Shown piece by piece: positions 41,985-53,326 of a DNA stretch of 64,000 nucleotides. The stretch comes from Lucifuga dentata. Lineage: Eukaryota; Chordata; Actinopteri; Ophidiiformes; Bythitidae. The stretch is from positions 34,747 to 98,746 of the forward strand of contig VXCM01002059.1 of assembly GCA_014773175.1 (NCBI GenBank). Direction: 5' to 3'. The notes beneath the pieces were generated by a model. The model searched no databases. It was not told the origin of the DNA and was given only the letters and a program-made list of their open reading frames with translations. Both the position numbers and the translations under genes were made by a program. The number at the start of each line of letters is the position of its first letter. The first letter of the stretch is position 1.

Positions 41985-42915
41985 TAGTGACAGTAACAAC
42001 CAGTCCACCTTAAAATTCAATGTTTCGCCTGCTAACATGTACGGCTGAATGTAGATTTAAACTGTTTTGGTAAAAGTCGTCTTCTCTTGGGACTGTATTC
42101 CCTGGCGGAGATATACAGCTCGATGTTAACCTGGTTAAAGGACCATACCGGCCATTTTGCATGTTTAAGTCTAATATATTCAATTTTCATACACATAACG
42201 TTACTGGCAATCATTTCCCAAAGCATACTACTGGAACGGTGAATTAAAAATGTTTTTCCTACCTTCCAGACCTCCATTGGTTTCAGTTCATTCTGGTATG
42301 CTATTAAAATGAACTTGTTGATAATTGAAACGTTCTTGGGATAGGTAATCCATCATCGCCAACAAGACGTGTATTCAGGTTATTTTGAAGTTGCATAATT
42401 TTAGCGTTTAAGCGCAATAAAAAGTGTGGAGTGACTGTATGCCTCCACCGGGGAATATAGTCCCAAAAGAAGATCTGCATTTAAGGAAAAATTTAAAGGA
42501 CCGTGACTTCATAGGGCTGCGTAACTATTAGCAGCAGAAACATGGGTTTTTAAGGTGGGTGTATCGCTTGAATAATTGATTTTGAAAGATTAAGAGATTT
42601 TGCAGAATATCACAAAAGCTGAAATACAGTTTTATCCTTTGGGAAATAATTGTCGGTAACATAACATGTATGAAAATTGAATATATTAGTCTCAAACATA
42701 CACGATTGCTGGTATGGTCCTTTAAATGAAGTATCTTCAACGAAAAATAAGGAGGGCGTTTGGTTCGCTGTGATGAATTGATGATTTCACGCATGTTTCA
42801 AGTCTCTATAGTTGATTATTATTGCACACTGGATTTAACTGAAATCAATGGCAGTCTTTAAGGTAGGAAAAACAAATCTAAAATGTCCTGCTAAAGTAGT
42901 ATGTTACTGTGTTGG
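41985..42915 (-). mobile_element. Older TA-target MITE copy split by a younger copy (copy 8a)
   Basis: The left piece (41985-42137) has TTGGGACTGTATTCCCTGGC and ends CCTGGTTA. The right piece (from 42725) resumes with AATGAAGTATC and runs through GCTGTGATGAATTGATGATT and AAGGTAGGAAAAAC to GTAAGCTCCTTTAA. Joined, they follow the order of copies 5 and 7. A poly-A with an N at 41965 lies near the left limit, which is approximate. Confidence 0.8.
42136..42724 (+). mobile_element. Full-length TA-target palindromic MITE nested in an older copy (copy 8b)
   Basis: Starts TAAAGGACCATACCGGCC and ends GGTATGGTCCTTTA with TA at both edges (42136-42137, 42723-42724). Arms of about 100 bases are imperfect inverted repeats. 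It is about 589 bases long, has no coding capacity and is the cleanest copy in the window. Confidence 0.94.
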
Positions 42916-43294
42916 TAAGCTCCTTTAATGTGGAAACCAGAACTGATGTTTAGGTGTGTGTTGCTGTGTACATTGATGATCAATACTTTTTTTTGATCAA
43001 GCGTCACATATTTATCCTTCCTGAATCTCCTGTTGTGACAAATGGCAGGGTTAGGGTTAGGGTTATCGTGTGTGCATGACGTCAAGCCACGTGTGTTGTT
43101 GTGTGTTGCTGGTTATTTTAGTGAGTGCAACAGAAACGTGAAGCGCAGCACGGACTCCGTTTGATTCACGGTGAGCTCTCACCTCAAGTCATGGACCACA
43201 TGTGAGACTCCGCCTCCTTCTCTGACCTCTACATCAACATGACCCTCCACCAGGTCACAGTCAGTGTCCATCTCTGGGTCTGTTAAAACTGTGA

Positions 43295-43296
<2 letters not shown>

Positions 43297-43327
<31 letters not shown>
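43297..43327. repeat. (GT)n microsatellite
   Basis: Uninterrupted GT run. Confidence 0.95.
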
Positions 43328-43328
<1 letters not shown>

Positions 43329-43539
43329 CAGAGGGCAGTCCATTTGAGGCCAGTGTGCAGGTCTGGGTGTGTAATTAGATAAGTGTGTATGTCAGAGAGT
43401 CGCTGTGGTGGTCCTGAACCCTCCTGCCAGGCACGATATGACCCTCACAGACCGGACCTTTGCCTTTATATCTTGCGTAACAAATGACATTGTTTTTACT
43501 TCCAAGAAATGTTGTTGGACTCGCATTCAAAACAGTTGA

Positions 43540-43672
43540 GCAATGCATATTAGAACAACTTGAGATGCAATTTCCTGGTAAAACAAAATTCAGTTGTGCT
43601 TGTTTNAGCAATGCATATTAGAACAACTTGAGATGCAATTTCCTGGTAAAACAAAATTCAGTTGTGCTTGTT
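43540..43672. repeat. Exact direct duplication around a single N
   Basis: The block from AGCAATGCATATTAG to GTGCTTGTTT occurs twice with N at 43606 between. It most likely reflects unmerged contig ends. Confidence 0.85.
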
Positions 43673-43729
43673 TAATTATGTAGCTTGATAATCAATAAAA
43701 TGCAGCAACCAGACTAAAGTAGATCAATC

Positions 43730-43966
43730 AATGATTTTAATAGCGTACCAGAATGAACTGAAACCAATGGCGGTCTGGAAGGTAGGAAAAACATTTGNTT
43801 AATAGCGTACCAGAATGAACTGAAACCAATGGCGGTCTGGAAGGTAGGAAAAACATTTGTAATTTACCGTTCCAGTAGTATGCTCTGGGAAATGATTGTC
43901 AGCAACGTTATGTGTATGAAAAATATATTAGGCGCAAACATGTAAAATGGCCGGTATGGTCCTTTA
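43730..43966 (-). mobile_element. Partial TA-target palindromic MITE (copy 9)
   Basis: TTAATAGCGTACCAGAATGA, GGTCTGGAAGGTAGGAAAAA and the end CCGGTATGGTCCTTTA. The inner part is duplicated around N at 43798 by an apparent assembly join, so the true copy is shorter. Confidence 0.85.
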
Positions 43967-45196
43967 AAAATTGAAGAAAAAGTTACCACAAGTGGCAATT
44001 ATGACACAATGGATTTCGTACATATGGTTGTCTGTGACTTTATTTAGCTAGCTCACCGAGCGCTAGCTAAATGAGATGTAAAGCAGGAAATAACGTATCT
44101 TCTAAGACATAAAGTCTTTTTACTTATTGTTTTGCTTTCATGATAAAACTACAGACATTTATTAGTGACATGCTGTAAAATGTAGCATAACAGTGGCACA
44201 AATAGAGAAAAATCAGTAAGTGTGTTAGCTAATTCAGTAATGCCAGTTACACCGCTAATCTAGCTAAACTGACAAGCAGTAGCTGCTTGTTGTATAGGAC
44301 CATGTAAGAATTTAGTGGCAAAACTGAGAATATCTGTTGCTTAAAAATCTAACGTTTCATTTAGCAGACAGAATATACTATTTTTTCATTAAATAGCTAC
44401 ATCGGTACACTTTATTTTATCTTGTTGAATCGTATTTGCTTTGCTTGAACAAGAATGCCCTACAATATTAGCTATTGTTTTGTACAATGCCGCTGATCTG
44501 TTACAATGCAGAATCATCGCTTGCTAACGTTGTTTCACTGTTAAACTCTAATCTTCAAGCAAACTAGCGCTTACCTTTGCAGCAGAGGGAAGTGAACATT
44601 ACTGGGTTTTAACAGTCGTATGGAATGGGTATTGCTAGCATGTGTTAGCTGAAGGAGGGTATATCTGGTCAAACCCAACAGGGCAGCCAAAAACTCCTCA
44701 GACTGGAAATGTATGGAAGTTGAGGCGACTCCCATAGGTGCCAGTCTCTCTCTCTCTCTCTCTCTCTCTCCNCCCCCCCCTCCAGATGGATAATCAGCTG
44801 AGGGCACACACCTAATGAGAGGCCTGAGAAAGTGACTGCAGGGCCACATACTGTAGTTATTTGAGACTTCTAAGCTCAGCTCCATCTATGTTTTTAATCG
44901 TAATCGTTTTTTGAGAGAGAGCCATGATGTGACATCAGCAGTGGCTGGGACATACATGCAACCACAGTTTACACTGAGAAGTCACCTGACAGCTACTGCA
45001 TCACCTGCAGAAAGGTACATAAAGTTAGATTTTACATGTTTGTACTCGGCATGTGTATGATTGTAAATTAATTTATTTAAGCATGCATCAATCAAATTGC
45101 ATCGTGTCAATCCTGTCAGGCGACACTAACTAGCTGATAATTGATGTTAAGGTCCAATATGTCAGTCCAGCTTTATCAGTAAGCATGTTCACTGAT

Positions 45197-45198
<2 letters not shown>

Positions 45199-45238
<40 letters not shown>
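45199..45238. repeat. (GA)n microsatellite
   Basis: Uninterrupted GA run. Confidence 0.97.
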
Positions 45239-45241
<3 letters not shown>

Positions 45242-45406
45242 GGAAGGAGAGAGATGGCAGATGGCTGCATATTGGTGTCCACCAGAGAGAGAGAGAGATT
45301 CTGATCTGTTGAATCACACTTCAGACACTGAACTCTAACCTGCTCCTGATGAGCAGGTCAGTCAGTGTCTTGCATGTAGCAGCTCAACTGCCTTTAAAAT
45401 GCATGT

Positions 45407-45570
45407 TAAAGGACCATACCAATGATTTTGCATGTTTAACTCCAGTAAATGTAAATGCTATCTGCATACATGTTACATTACTGACAAACCACTTTCCAAA
45501 ACAAAGCTGTATTTTAGTTTTCCTGTTATTTTGCCAAGTCCCCTAAACTTAAATCAAATGTTCAGCAGAC
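45407..45570 (+). mobile_element. Left part of TA-target palindromic MITE (copy 10)
   Basis: Starts TTAAAGGACCATACCAATG and continues with GATTTTGCATGTTTAACTCC and CAAACCACTTTCCAAAAC. Truncated after about 160 bases. Confidence 0.82.
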
Positions 45571-47270
45571 AAGCATGTACACACTCCAGGTTTACAGTCA
45601 GGGTAAGCCTTCTGCACATGCACCAAAGGTCAGAGTTTCTAATATATTTCATCTCATAAGCTGACAGTGCATCATGTATATTCAGCAAACAACAGAATGT
45701 CACCCATGTATTAGGCTTACAACACAATTTTGCCTTAATCACAATACAGAGAGAAGGGGGGGGGGGGGNATAGAGAGAGAGGTAGTATGGAGTAGGGAGC
45801 AGAGGGGGAAGGGTATTTACCCCCTGCAGGGCTGCTGATGGATGCAGAGCTCCTGGGGTTAAGGGGAGGGCAGCCAGGCCTTGAGCCAGGGTATAGAGTG
45901 GCAGCTACCTGCCGCTCATCACACACACACACACACACATACACACACGCACAAACCTCCATACACGGCTTCATTAAGAATTTTAGAGATGCTTATGCAC
46001 ATCGTCTTACACACTTTGACCCATTTAATTCCTCACATAGGTTAACTCCTATCCCCTTACACACATGTACTTTCTTTCTCTGTCTTGCACAGAGAAAGAA
46101 CACACAGAGACACACACAGCAGAAGATGCTAATGGGAGGGAGGGAAGAAAACAGTAAAACAAACCATCTGACAACATGAAGCCTGTCAGTGGAGAAGATA
46201 ACAGATGAAGTAACTTCACCATTAACTCAGTCAGAGCAGAGAATCATTCACACACCAAACGACACTGTCCAAGCATCAAGGACAGCGGGGGCAAGTTATT
46301 CACCCCCACACCTAGCTAGTCAGCTATTTTTGCAGCGCCCACTGGTGGCTCAACACTGTATGACAGGGGACACTGAAATCCAAATTCTCTGATGGCATAG
46401 AGGTTGATGGGAAAATGCTATTTCATACTTCAGCTGATAAGTGAGATTTTAATCCAAAAAAAAAAAAAACCCCTCAACAAAAAATATATTACACTCTGAA
46501 TCCATTTTATGAACTTCACCTGTATAATCCAATGAAGTGCGACACATGGTATCTTTGTGAAACTGCTAACATTCAGGTTCTGTGCTCAGTAGCTTTTGAT
46601 TAAACTCTGTGATCATTTTTGACTCATATTTTGTGGTGCTGTTATATTACATTTCATTATGTTGAAATGTTTTTACTTGAAAATGGAGTATAAATAGTAT
46701 TAGAAGCTTATAAATCCAACAACACCAGACTACAACCTCACAAATTACTGCAGAGTTGACGTAACACCTCCCTGAACATTAAAATGCTTATTAAAGATAG
46801 GCTGTCTTGCATTGTTGCATTTAACCTTTCTTGCCTGGTTAACAAATTAAGAAAAGGAGAAATACTGGAAAAGGAGAAATTCCACCTTTGCACTTGTTTT
46901 GTCTTTGTGCCTCTTCTGCAAAAAAAAAAAAAAAAAAAAAAAATTCATCCATAGTCTCATTTCTGCAGCTTTAACTCGTTTTTAAAATGCTAACAGAAGA
47001 GAATATGATCGTATTCTCAACAGGCCACTTCAGGCTAACTGAATGACACCTTAAATGATGATCAGATTGATGTGTGTGTACTTGTGTGTCTTTGTGGTGT
47101 GCTTTCAGATCAATTAATTAAGTCTAAGTGATACTGGCGCATTGAAAAGTTGTCCCAGATTAAGAGAGTGGGCTATTAGATAATTGATGTGGGCATTTCT
47201 TATATTTCTAAAACAAAAGGAGGACCAATTTAGAGGTCATTGACCAGGCTGTTAGGTGTGAATGTCTCAT

Positions 47271-47924
47271 CTTTGTCCATTCCTGCTGCTTTCGGCTTAA
47301 TGAATTGACTTGGTTTTTGCCAGCATGAGAAGCATCTTTGGACAGCTTTGGTTTTCCTGAATGTCATTTAATGCTTTGGGATAAATCCACGAATTCCTCT
47401 TTTCATATTAAAGCTCGGAGCTGCAGCTCGTTAAGCAGAACGGGCCTCTTCTCTTTATCAAATGAAAAGCTAATCGCCTGTAATCCTTTTAATATGTCTC
47501 ACACTTTGCTGTGTCAATACACAAAGCTGCAGCTCCAACTCCGCGGCACATCCCGGTAACTGCTGCGGGAACGCGTTATTAATGGACGGCAGAGGGGAAA
47601 AGTGATGACCTTTGGGGTTTGGTGTTCTTCTATTACAAATCCTCATTTATCACCAACAGTTGATGGACCGAGGAACTATTTATCATCATTTATCAGCGGC
47701 GTTAATCGCATTTTATTCGAGCATTTCAAGGGTTTGGGGCGGCATTGCGCACACTCCTCCTCGCCTTTTTTTTCCCTCTTGTGCGCCGCTCAGGTAAAGA
47801 GATGTTTTAAATGGAAAGGGGGGAGGGAGGGGTGGGGGGTCCCGCTTTTGTTCTGCAAGGGGGGGAGACAAAAAAAAAGTGGGCTTGTTCTTAGCAGATC
47901 AGCCTGCCATTTTACCGGGGGAGG
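47271..47924 (+). promoter_or_regulatory. fgf8a: Upstream flank of fgf8a, likely promoter-proximal regulatory DNA
   Basis: Complex non-repetitive sequence just upstream of the gap, with AGCTAATCGCCTGTAATCC, GCGTTATTAATGGAC and GCGTTAATCGCATTTTATTC, so homeodomain cores are frequent. It changes to G-rich sequence at 47818-47870, including a G-quadruplex motif at 47818-47839. The role is inferred from position. Confidence 0.4.
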
Positions 47925-48160
47925 NNNNNNNNNNNNNNNNNNNNNNNNNNNNNNNNNNNNNNNNNNNNNNNNNNNNNNNNNNNNNNNNNNNNNNNNNNNN
48001 NNNNNNNNNNNNNNNNNNNNNNNNNNNNNNNNNNNNNNNNNNNNNNNNNNNNNNNNNNNNNNNNNNNNNNNNNNNNNNNNNNNNNNNNNNNNNNNNNNNN
48101 NNNNNNNNNNNNNNNNNNNNNNNNNNNNNNNNNNNNNNNNNNNNNNNNNNNNNNNNNNNN
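47925..48160. other. Assembly gap (236 N) at the fgf8a promoter / 5' UTR
   Basis: A run of 236 N flanked on both sides by G-runs (GGGGGAGG and GGGGGGGAGG). True length and content are unknown. The open frames crossing it are meaningless. Confidence 0.98.
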
Positions 48161-48768
48161 GGGGGGGAGGCTGACACGGAGCTGTGGGATGGAGCAGAGA
48201 GGAGAGAAGGAGTCCTGCCTGCAGTCCTCACACACACACCAGCAGCATCAAGCCGCTCTGATCCCCACGCAGGACCGAGCCGCGGGATAAAACACACCTG
48301 AAGGCAGCGCCGGGGAACCGTTACAGGGATTACAAACCAGACGGAACAGTCTGACGCCACCGGATGACCTCCTTCTTCTTTTCTTTGCAGTAGAAAAATT
48401 CAAAACCGTGCAGCGCTTTTTTTTTTTTCCCCAAAACTTGAACGCACAGCTCCGTTTCTGAAAGTGCACTTAGACTCTGCGTTGCCTTCTGACAGACTGA
48501 CTTNTTTTTAATCCGTTATCTCTCAGCGTTTCAGCCAAGCAGGAACTTTGGATCATTGCCTGGGACGGACATTGAGTTGGCAGAGAATGCGTCAGCTTTG
48601 CGCTCTTGAACGGTTCTGTCAGAACCTCTGACCTCTTTTTTTTTCCTTTCTTTTTTTGGGGGAATCTCATCAGAATATTTGGACTTGATATCTGATATTC
48701 AACTGCATCAGCTCCACTTTGGAGCTCTGGATACAATTTATTAAACGAGCATTTCATCTCCATCCAAC
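48161..48768 (+). other. fgf8a: Probable 5' UTR of fgf8a
   Basis: Sequence between the gap and the start codon. It lacks repeats apart from T-runs near 48420 and 48640, and has upstream ATGs. The transcription start may be here or inside the gap. Confidence 0.5.
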
Positions 48769-48800
48769 ATGCGACCCATCCCTTCCAGACTCAGCTATTT
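48769..48800 (+). CDS. fgf8a: fgf8a coding exon 1 (1A-type)
   Basis: [10 protein letters not shown] plus two bases of a leucine codon, donor GTGAGT. The ATG has A at -3. Corresponds to mammalian exon 1A by size and position. Confidence 0.9.
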
Positions 48801-51800
48801 GTGAGTTTCTCCTCCCTGCAATTCTCTCCATTTTTCCAGATACACACTTTAATTGATAATTATCCTTAATGCAACTCTGGAGTGATTTAACACGTTATTC
48901 TTTTTTTTTTTTTNATTCTTTTTTTTTTTTTGCAGGCTTCTACACTTATTCGCATTTTGCTACTACGCTCAGGTATGTCAACACTTTTCTACCGTTTGGG
49001 GCTTTAGTTTGGGGGGGATTTGGTTCAGAATCAGGGACAACTTTGGATTTAAGCGTTAAAACGTGTCAGAAATGTGAATCGCTAAAACATATGGCAGCCA
49101 AATCTCTCGATGCACGGCGCAATAACAGCGAGGGGGAAATCATATCAGGGATCATAATATCATTACGCGATACAACAATATCAGATGGCTCCCACGGAGC
49201 GGCGGACAGCGGGGCGCACGGCCTGCTGGCAGGTTCCTGATGAACATACCGGCCCTGGCACAGGACGCGTGGGCACAGACGGGGCATCGGGGCTGTGGGG
49301 AAATGCTTGTAGGTCTTGTGAAAAATGTCGTGGGGCTCAATCAAAATGACAGCCAGAGTTTCAGCCTCAGTCATTCCATCACAGCTAAAGAGGAGGACGG
49401 CAGATTTCCGAGCCAGGCCAAAATAAAGCTTCAGGCTTGTTATGAGGTTGAAGTGTGTGTTCTGGTAGTTTCTGTAATGATGAGAGAGATGTTAGAATTA
49501 AATCCATTTATCCAGTTTTTTTCTTTTCTTTTTTTTTCCTTTTTTCTCAGCGGTTTGGCAACACTGTCCGAGCGCGCATTCTCCTTTACGCACAACCTGT
49601 AATCACACCGTGCGTCTTTTTGGAACCTGTTAATTTCATTTGGCAATAGTTCCACAGGAGTTTGTTACACTTGTCAAAAAAACAACAAGCTGTTATAGTG
49701 TTAAGATGAGGTTTCCCAGAGCAAACTGAATTTCCTACTGTAATTTGAAGAGACGGTTGGCTGCAGCTGCACCACCAACATTTTAGCCTTCTGCAGCCTC
49801 GATTCTTTTTCTCTTTTACGCAGTTTGATGGAACGATAAAGGAAAGAAAAGGGGGGAGGAGAAGTGTACACATATTGATACATGATTGTGATGACATCTA
49901 ATTTCTGACAGGTAACCAATCAGTCCCCGCCTAATTTCACGCAGCATGTAAGCGAGCAGAGTAAAGTGACGGACCGCGTCAGCCGCAGGTTGATCCGGAT
50001 CTACCAGCTGTACAGCAGAACTAGCGGCAAGCATGTGCAGGTCCTGCCCAGCAAGAAGATCAACGCCATGGCCGAGGATGGAGATGTGCACGGTAAGAAA
50101 ACACACACGCACACAAAACACAGAAAGCACCCTGTAATGCACTCAAGACGCAGACTCATTCAGCAGCTGAAAATCATCCTTTTTGGCTTATTAAAATTTG
50201 GGAAAAAGCAGAACTTGCTGACTGATAATATTAATATTTTCTGTGTATTTTGTACATGGATCTCATATATTTACTGAAAAAAATGTAAACTTATTTTGTA
50301 TTTAGGCCAATTTTAGACCTTAAACTCTCACTTTAAAATTTATGGTCTCACCTGAACATTTCTGTACAGAAATGTTAATTTCAGGATTTAAGATTTCCCT
50401 GTTTCCATTCCCAATTTTCTCTGTTATTTTACTGGCATTACTATATTAATTTAATTTTTAATTTTACAGAGAAAATTCCAGGCTGAATTTTTACACCAAA
50501 ATTCCTATTGTTAATTAGAAAGCATGACTAAATAGAGTGAATGCTATTATATATTATTATTATAGCAATCATTTTGCAAATGTTAAATAAGGTTGTTCAA
50601 TTTTATTGCAGAACTTAACCATCTTAAATTTTAAAGCTTCATTAGTTTTTTTTTTTTTTAATGCAAACACAGCAAATAAGTTGGAAACATGTAATTGGTT
50701 TCCAGTGAAAATCAGCTTATTAGCCTCAAGTCTCATTATGGATTATAGAGCAGTGATCTGCCTTATTTTGTATTGTTTCGATGTTTTGAAATTTCTATGA
50801 ACAAATCAAACTGCATCAACTTTCACCATCAGAATTTTTCATTTGAAGATTTTAAAACTTTAACACAAGACTTAATGACTTGTTGAGATTCTCTGCGCCG
50901 TTTGTGATAGCAGTCAATGCTGCTGGAGGGAAGAGGCTTAGAGTTCAGGAAAACGTCCAGCGGATTGTAGATGGTGCTGTAGATGATCCTCCAGAGATCC
51001 CGCAGGTCTGGAAGAGCCATTAGAAGTCATCTTACTTCTACCTCCCGAACATTTCCTGCATAGCTCCTTCTCCCCCGTTCACCCCCTCCCGCCTGCCGTC
51101 CAGCTTCAGAACCAAAACGGGCCACGCTGAACTTAGCAGTTTCAAGTTAAAACCCATAAGAAACACATTTTCCTGCTAAACGTAGACGTAGATAGCTGAG
51201 ATCGCAGCCACGCGGGGTTATTTGTGCTGCTGCTGCTGCTGACGGTAAAGTGAGGTCAGATGTTGCAGGATGTAACCGTGCCTGTGTGTGGTGTTGGAAA
51301 GAGGTCAGCTGGGTAGACTGTTGCAGTCATTTTATGTGACAGAAAGAGATTTTGTGTGTGTGTGTGTGTCCCACTGCTTTCTTTACTTCATATACTTGCC
51401 AGTTATTCAGCTCAGCTTTAAATGCTGGTTATAACCACAACCATAACTCTCAGACTTGTAGCGGCTGGGAGGGAGGATCAAGCCCTGACCGTTCCCAGCG
51501 ACCTTTAACCCTTTGGCAGACGACATAGAAAGCTTCTTATGAGCATATTTTGATGGAAAATAGAAATGCAAATCTATAGAGATTGGTTATCTTTGAAATT
51601 GGAAAACTGATTCAGACAAATTTTATCAAGGCTAATATGAATATGCAACTTTTTTTTTGTCATTTTATGAAAGCTAACTGAGAGCGGAATCCAGACTGTT
51701 TTTTCCTTTTTGGAAAACAAATGAGAAAATGCAGAAAGCGCAGTAAAATCAGACACTGTGAAACTCGTGTGTTTCCTGCATCTTTCAGTACGTCGTAGGA

Positions 51801-51979
51801 TATAGAGATAAATGTGGAGCTTTATGTGTGAGGTCAATGCAGATTTATTTGAAAAAGAATTCTTGATGGTCTTGCCAGGATCGCCTCTTTAGCTTTCAAA
51901 GAATTGAGAAACACGTGGTTTTATCATTTTGCGAGCATTTCAGCTTGCATAAATCCCCAGGAATGGTCCCACAGGTTTT

Positions 51980-52021
<42 letters not shown>

Positions 52022-53275
52022 TGTGTGTGTGAGAGAGAGAGAGAATGCATGAATGGCCACACACTCAAGTAATTCTGTGTATGCTGTTGATGCTTTTATG
52101 TCTTTGGAAAAACACACACACATGCACACGCATATGCTAAGGTTTTAATGTGCTCATAACATTTCAATGATACACTAAAACACACACACACACACACATC
52201 GCCTTAAAAAACACTGCATCCTTTCACGAACCTGAACCGATCTCCTGTTTTGTTGCCAGTAAATCCTCTTTTTGTTTCGTTTCTCAGCCAAACTCATCGT
52301 GGAAACGGACACGTTTGGGAGTCGTGTGCGCATCAAGGGAGCCGAGACGGGATTCTACATCTGCATGAACAAGAGAGGGAAGCTCATCGGCAAGGTGAGG
52401 AGAAAAAGTTCATCTCGGCTCTGGTTTGTGGTTTGGGGACAAAAGCTAAAGGCTGGTCGGCTTCTGCTGAGGTCAGAAAGTCAAAGCCGGCAGCAGGAGA
52501 GTTCCGGCTGGATTCATCGCTGTTTGCATTATAAGTCACATATTGAGTTTTGGTAAAGCTTTGCAGAAGATAATGTAGCTGTGAAGAGTTGAAGAAGAGA
52601 GAAACCAAAATCCTCCCTGTGTTCCTGGCAGATCATTGACTGGCGTTTGATACTATTTAGCAGAAATTGCAGCTCTAAAACCAAATCATTGGTTTTAGAT
52701 TTGCAACTTTTAAAATTTACAGTAAATATCGTCAAACATTAGCATTCGGTTTTGAACCAGGTGGGATTTTTCGTATGAATTGAAGGCGGTTTGTGAACCA
52801 AACCAGCTTCAGATGAGAGTTGTATCCTTGTTATTAACCATATCAGACACCATATCTATGTCAGAGGCTTGAATTATGCTGTTGATCTACCAAAAAACTT
52901 CAAATAATTCTATAATATATATTCTATAATCAGTAAAACGCTCATTGTCTGGCGTGGTTTTCGTAGGCGCTCCCTGTTTAATCCGGTCGTGTGTGTTGAT
53001 GGGGTTGTTTTTGCGATTGTGTAGGTAAATTGTAGGTGTGTCTTTAGGGTTGCAGTGTGTCCGAGGCGACTTCGCTGCTCCCCTCTCACTGTGCTGGCTA
53101 ATAAACAGACCTGCCAGCCTCCCTCAACCCCACACACACACCCACCCAAACTGCACCCTGCCTNTAAACAGACCTGCCAGCCTCCCTCAACCCCACACAC
53201 ACACCCACCCAAACTGCACCCTGCCTCGTACACCATCTGCCCCGAGCTAGCGGCCCAGTCACAGCCCGCCCTGGC

Positions 53276-53326
<51 letters not shown>

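Larger units (their letters stand above)
23301..47270. other. Gene-free interval between slc2a15 and fgf8a
   Basis: About 24 kb in which no open frame shows a recognisable family or a splice-bounded exon. Content is MITEs, LINE remnants, microsatellites and blocks of complex non-coding DNA (for example 26.4-26.8, 28.56-29.2 and 31.38-31.55 kb). Such gene deserts beside developmental ligands often carry enhancers; that part is inference. Confidence 0.6.

Noticed and set aside
43046..43066. GGGTTA repeats resembling telomeric DNA
   Set aside because: Only about three units are present, which is expected by chance in repeat-rich DNA.
47602..48360. Open frames crossing the N run
   Set aside because: They are open only because N codons are not stops.
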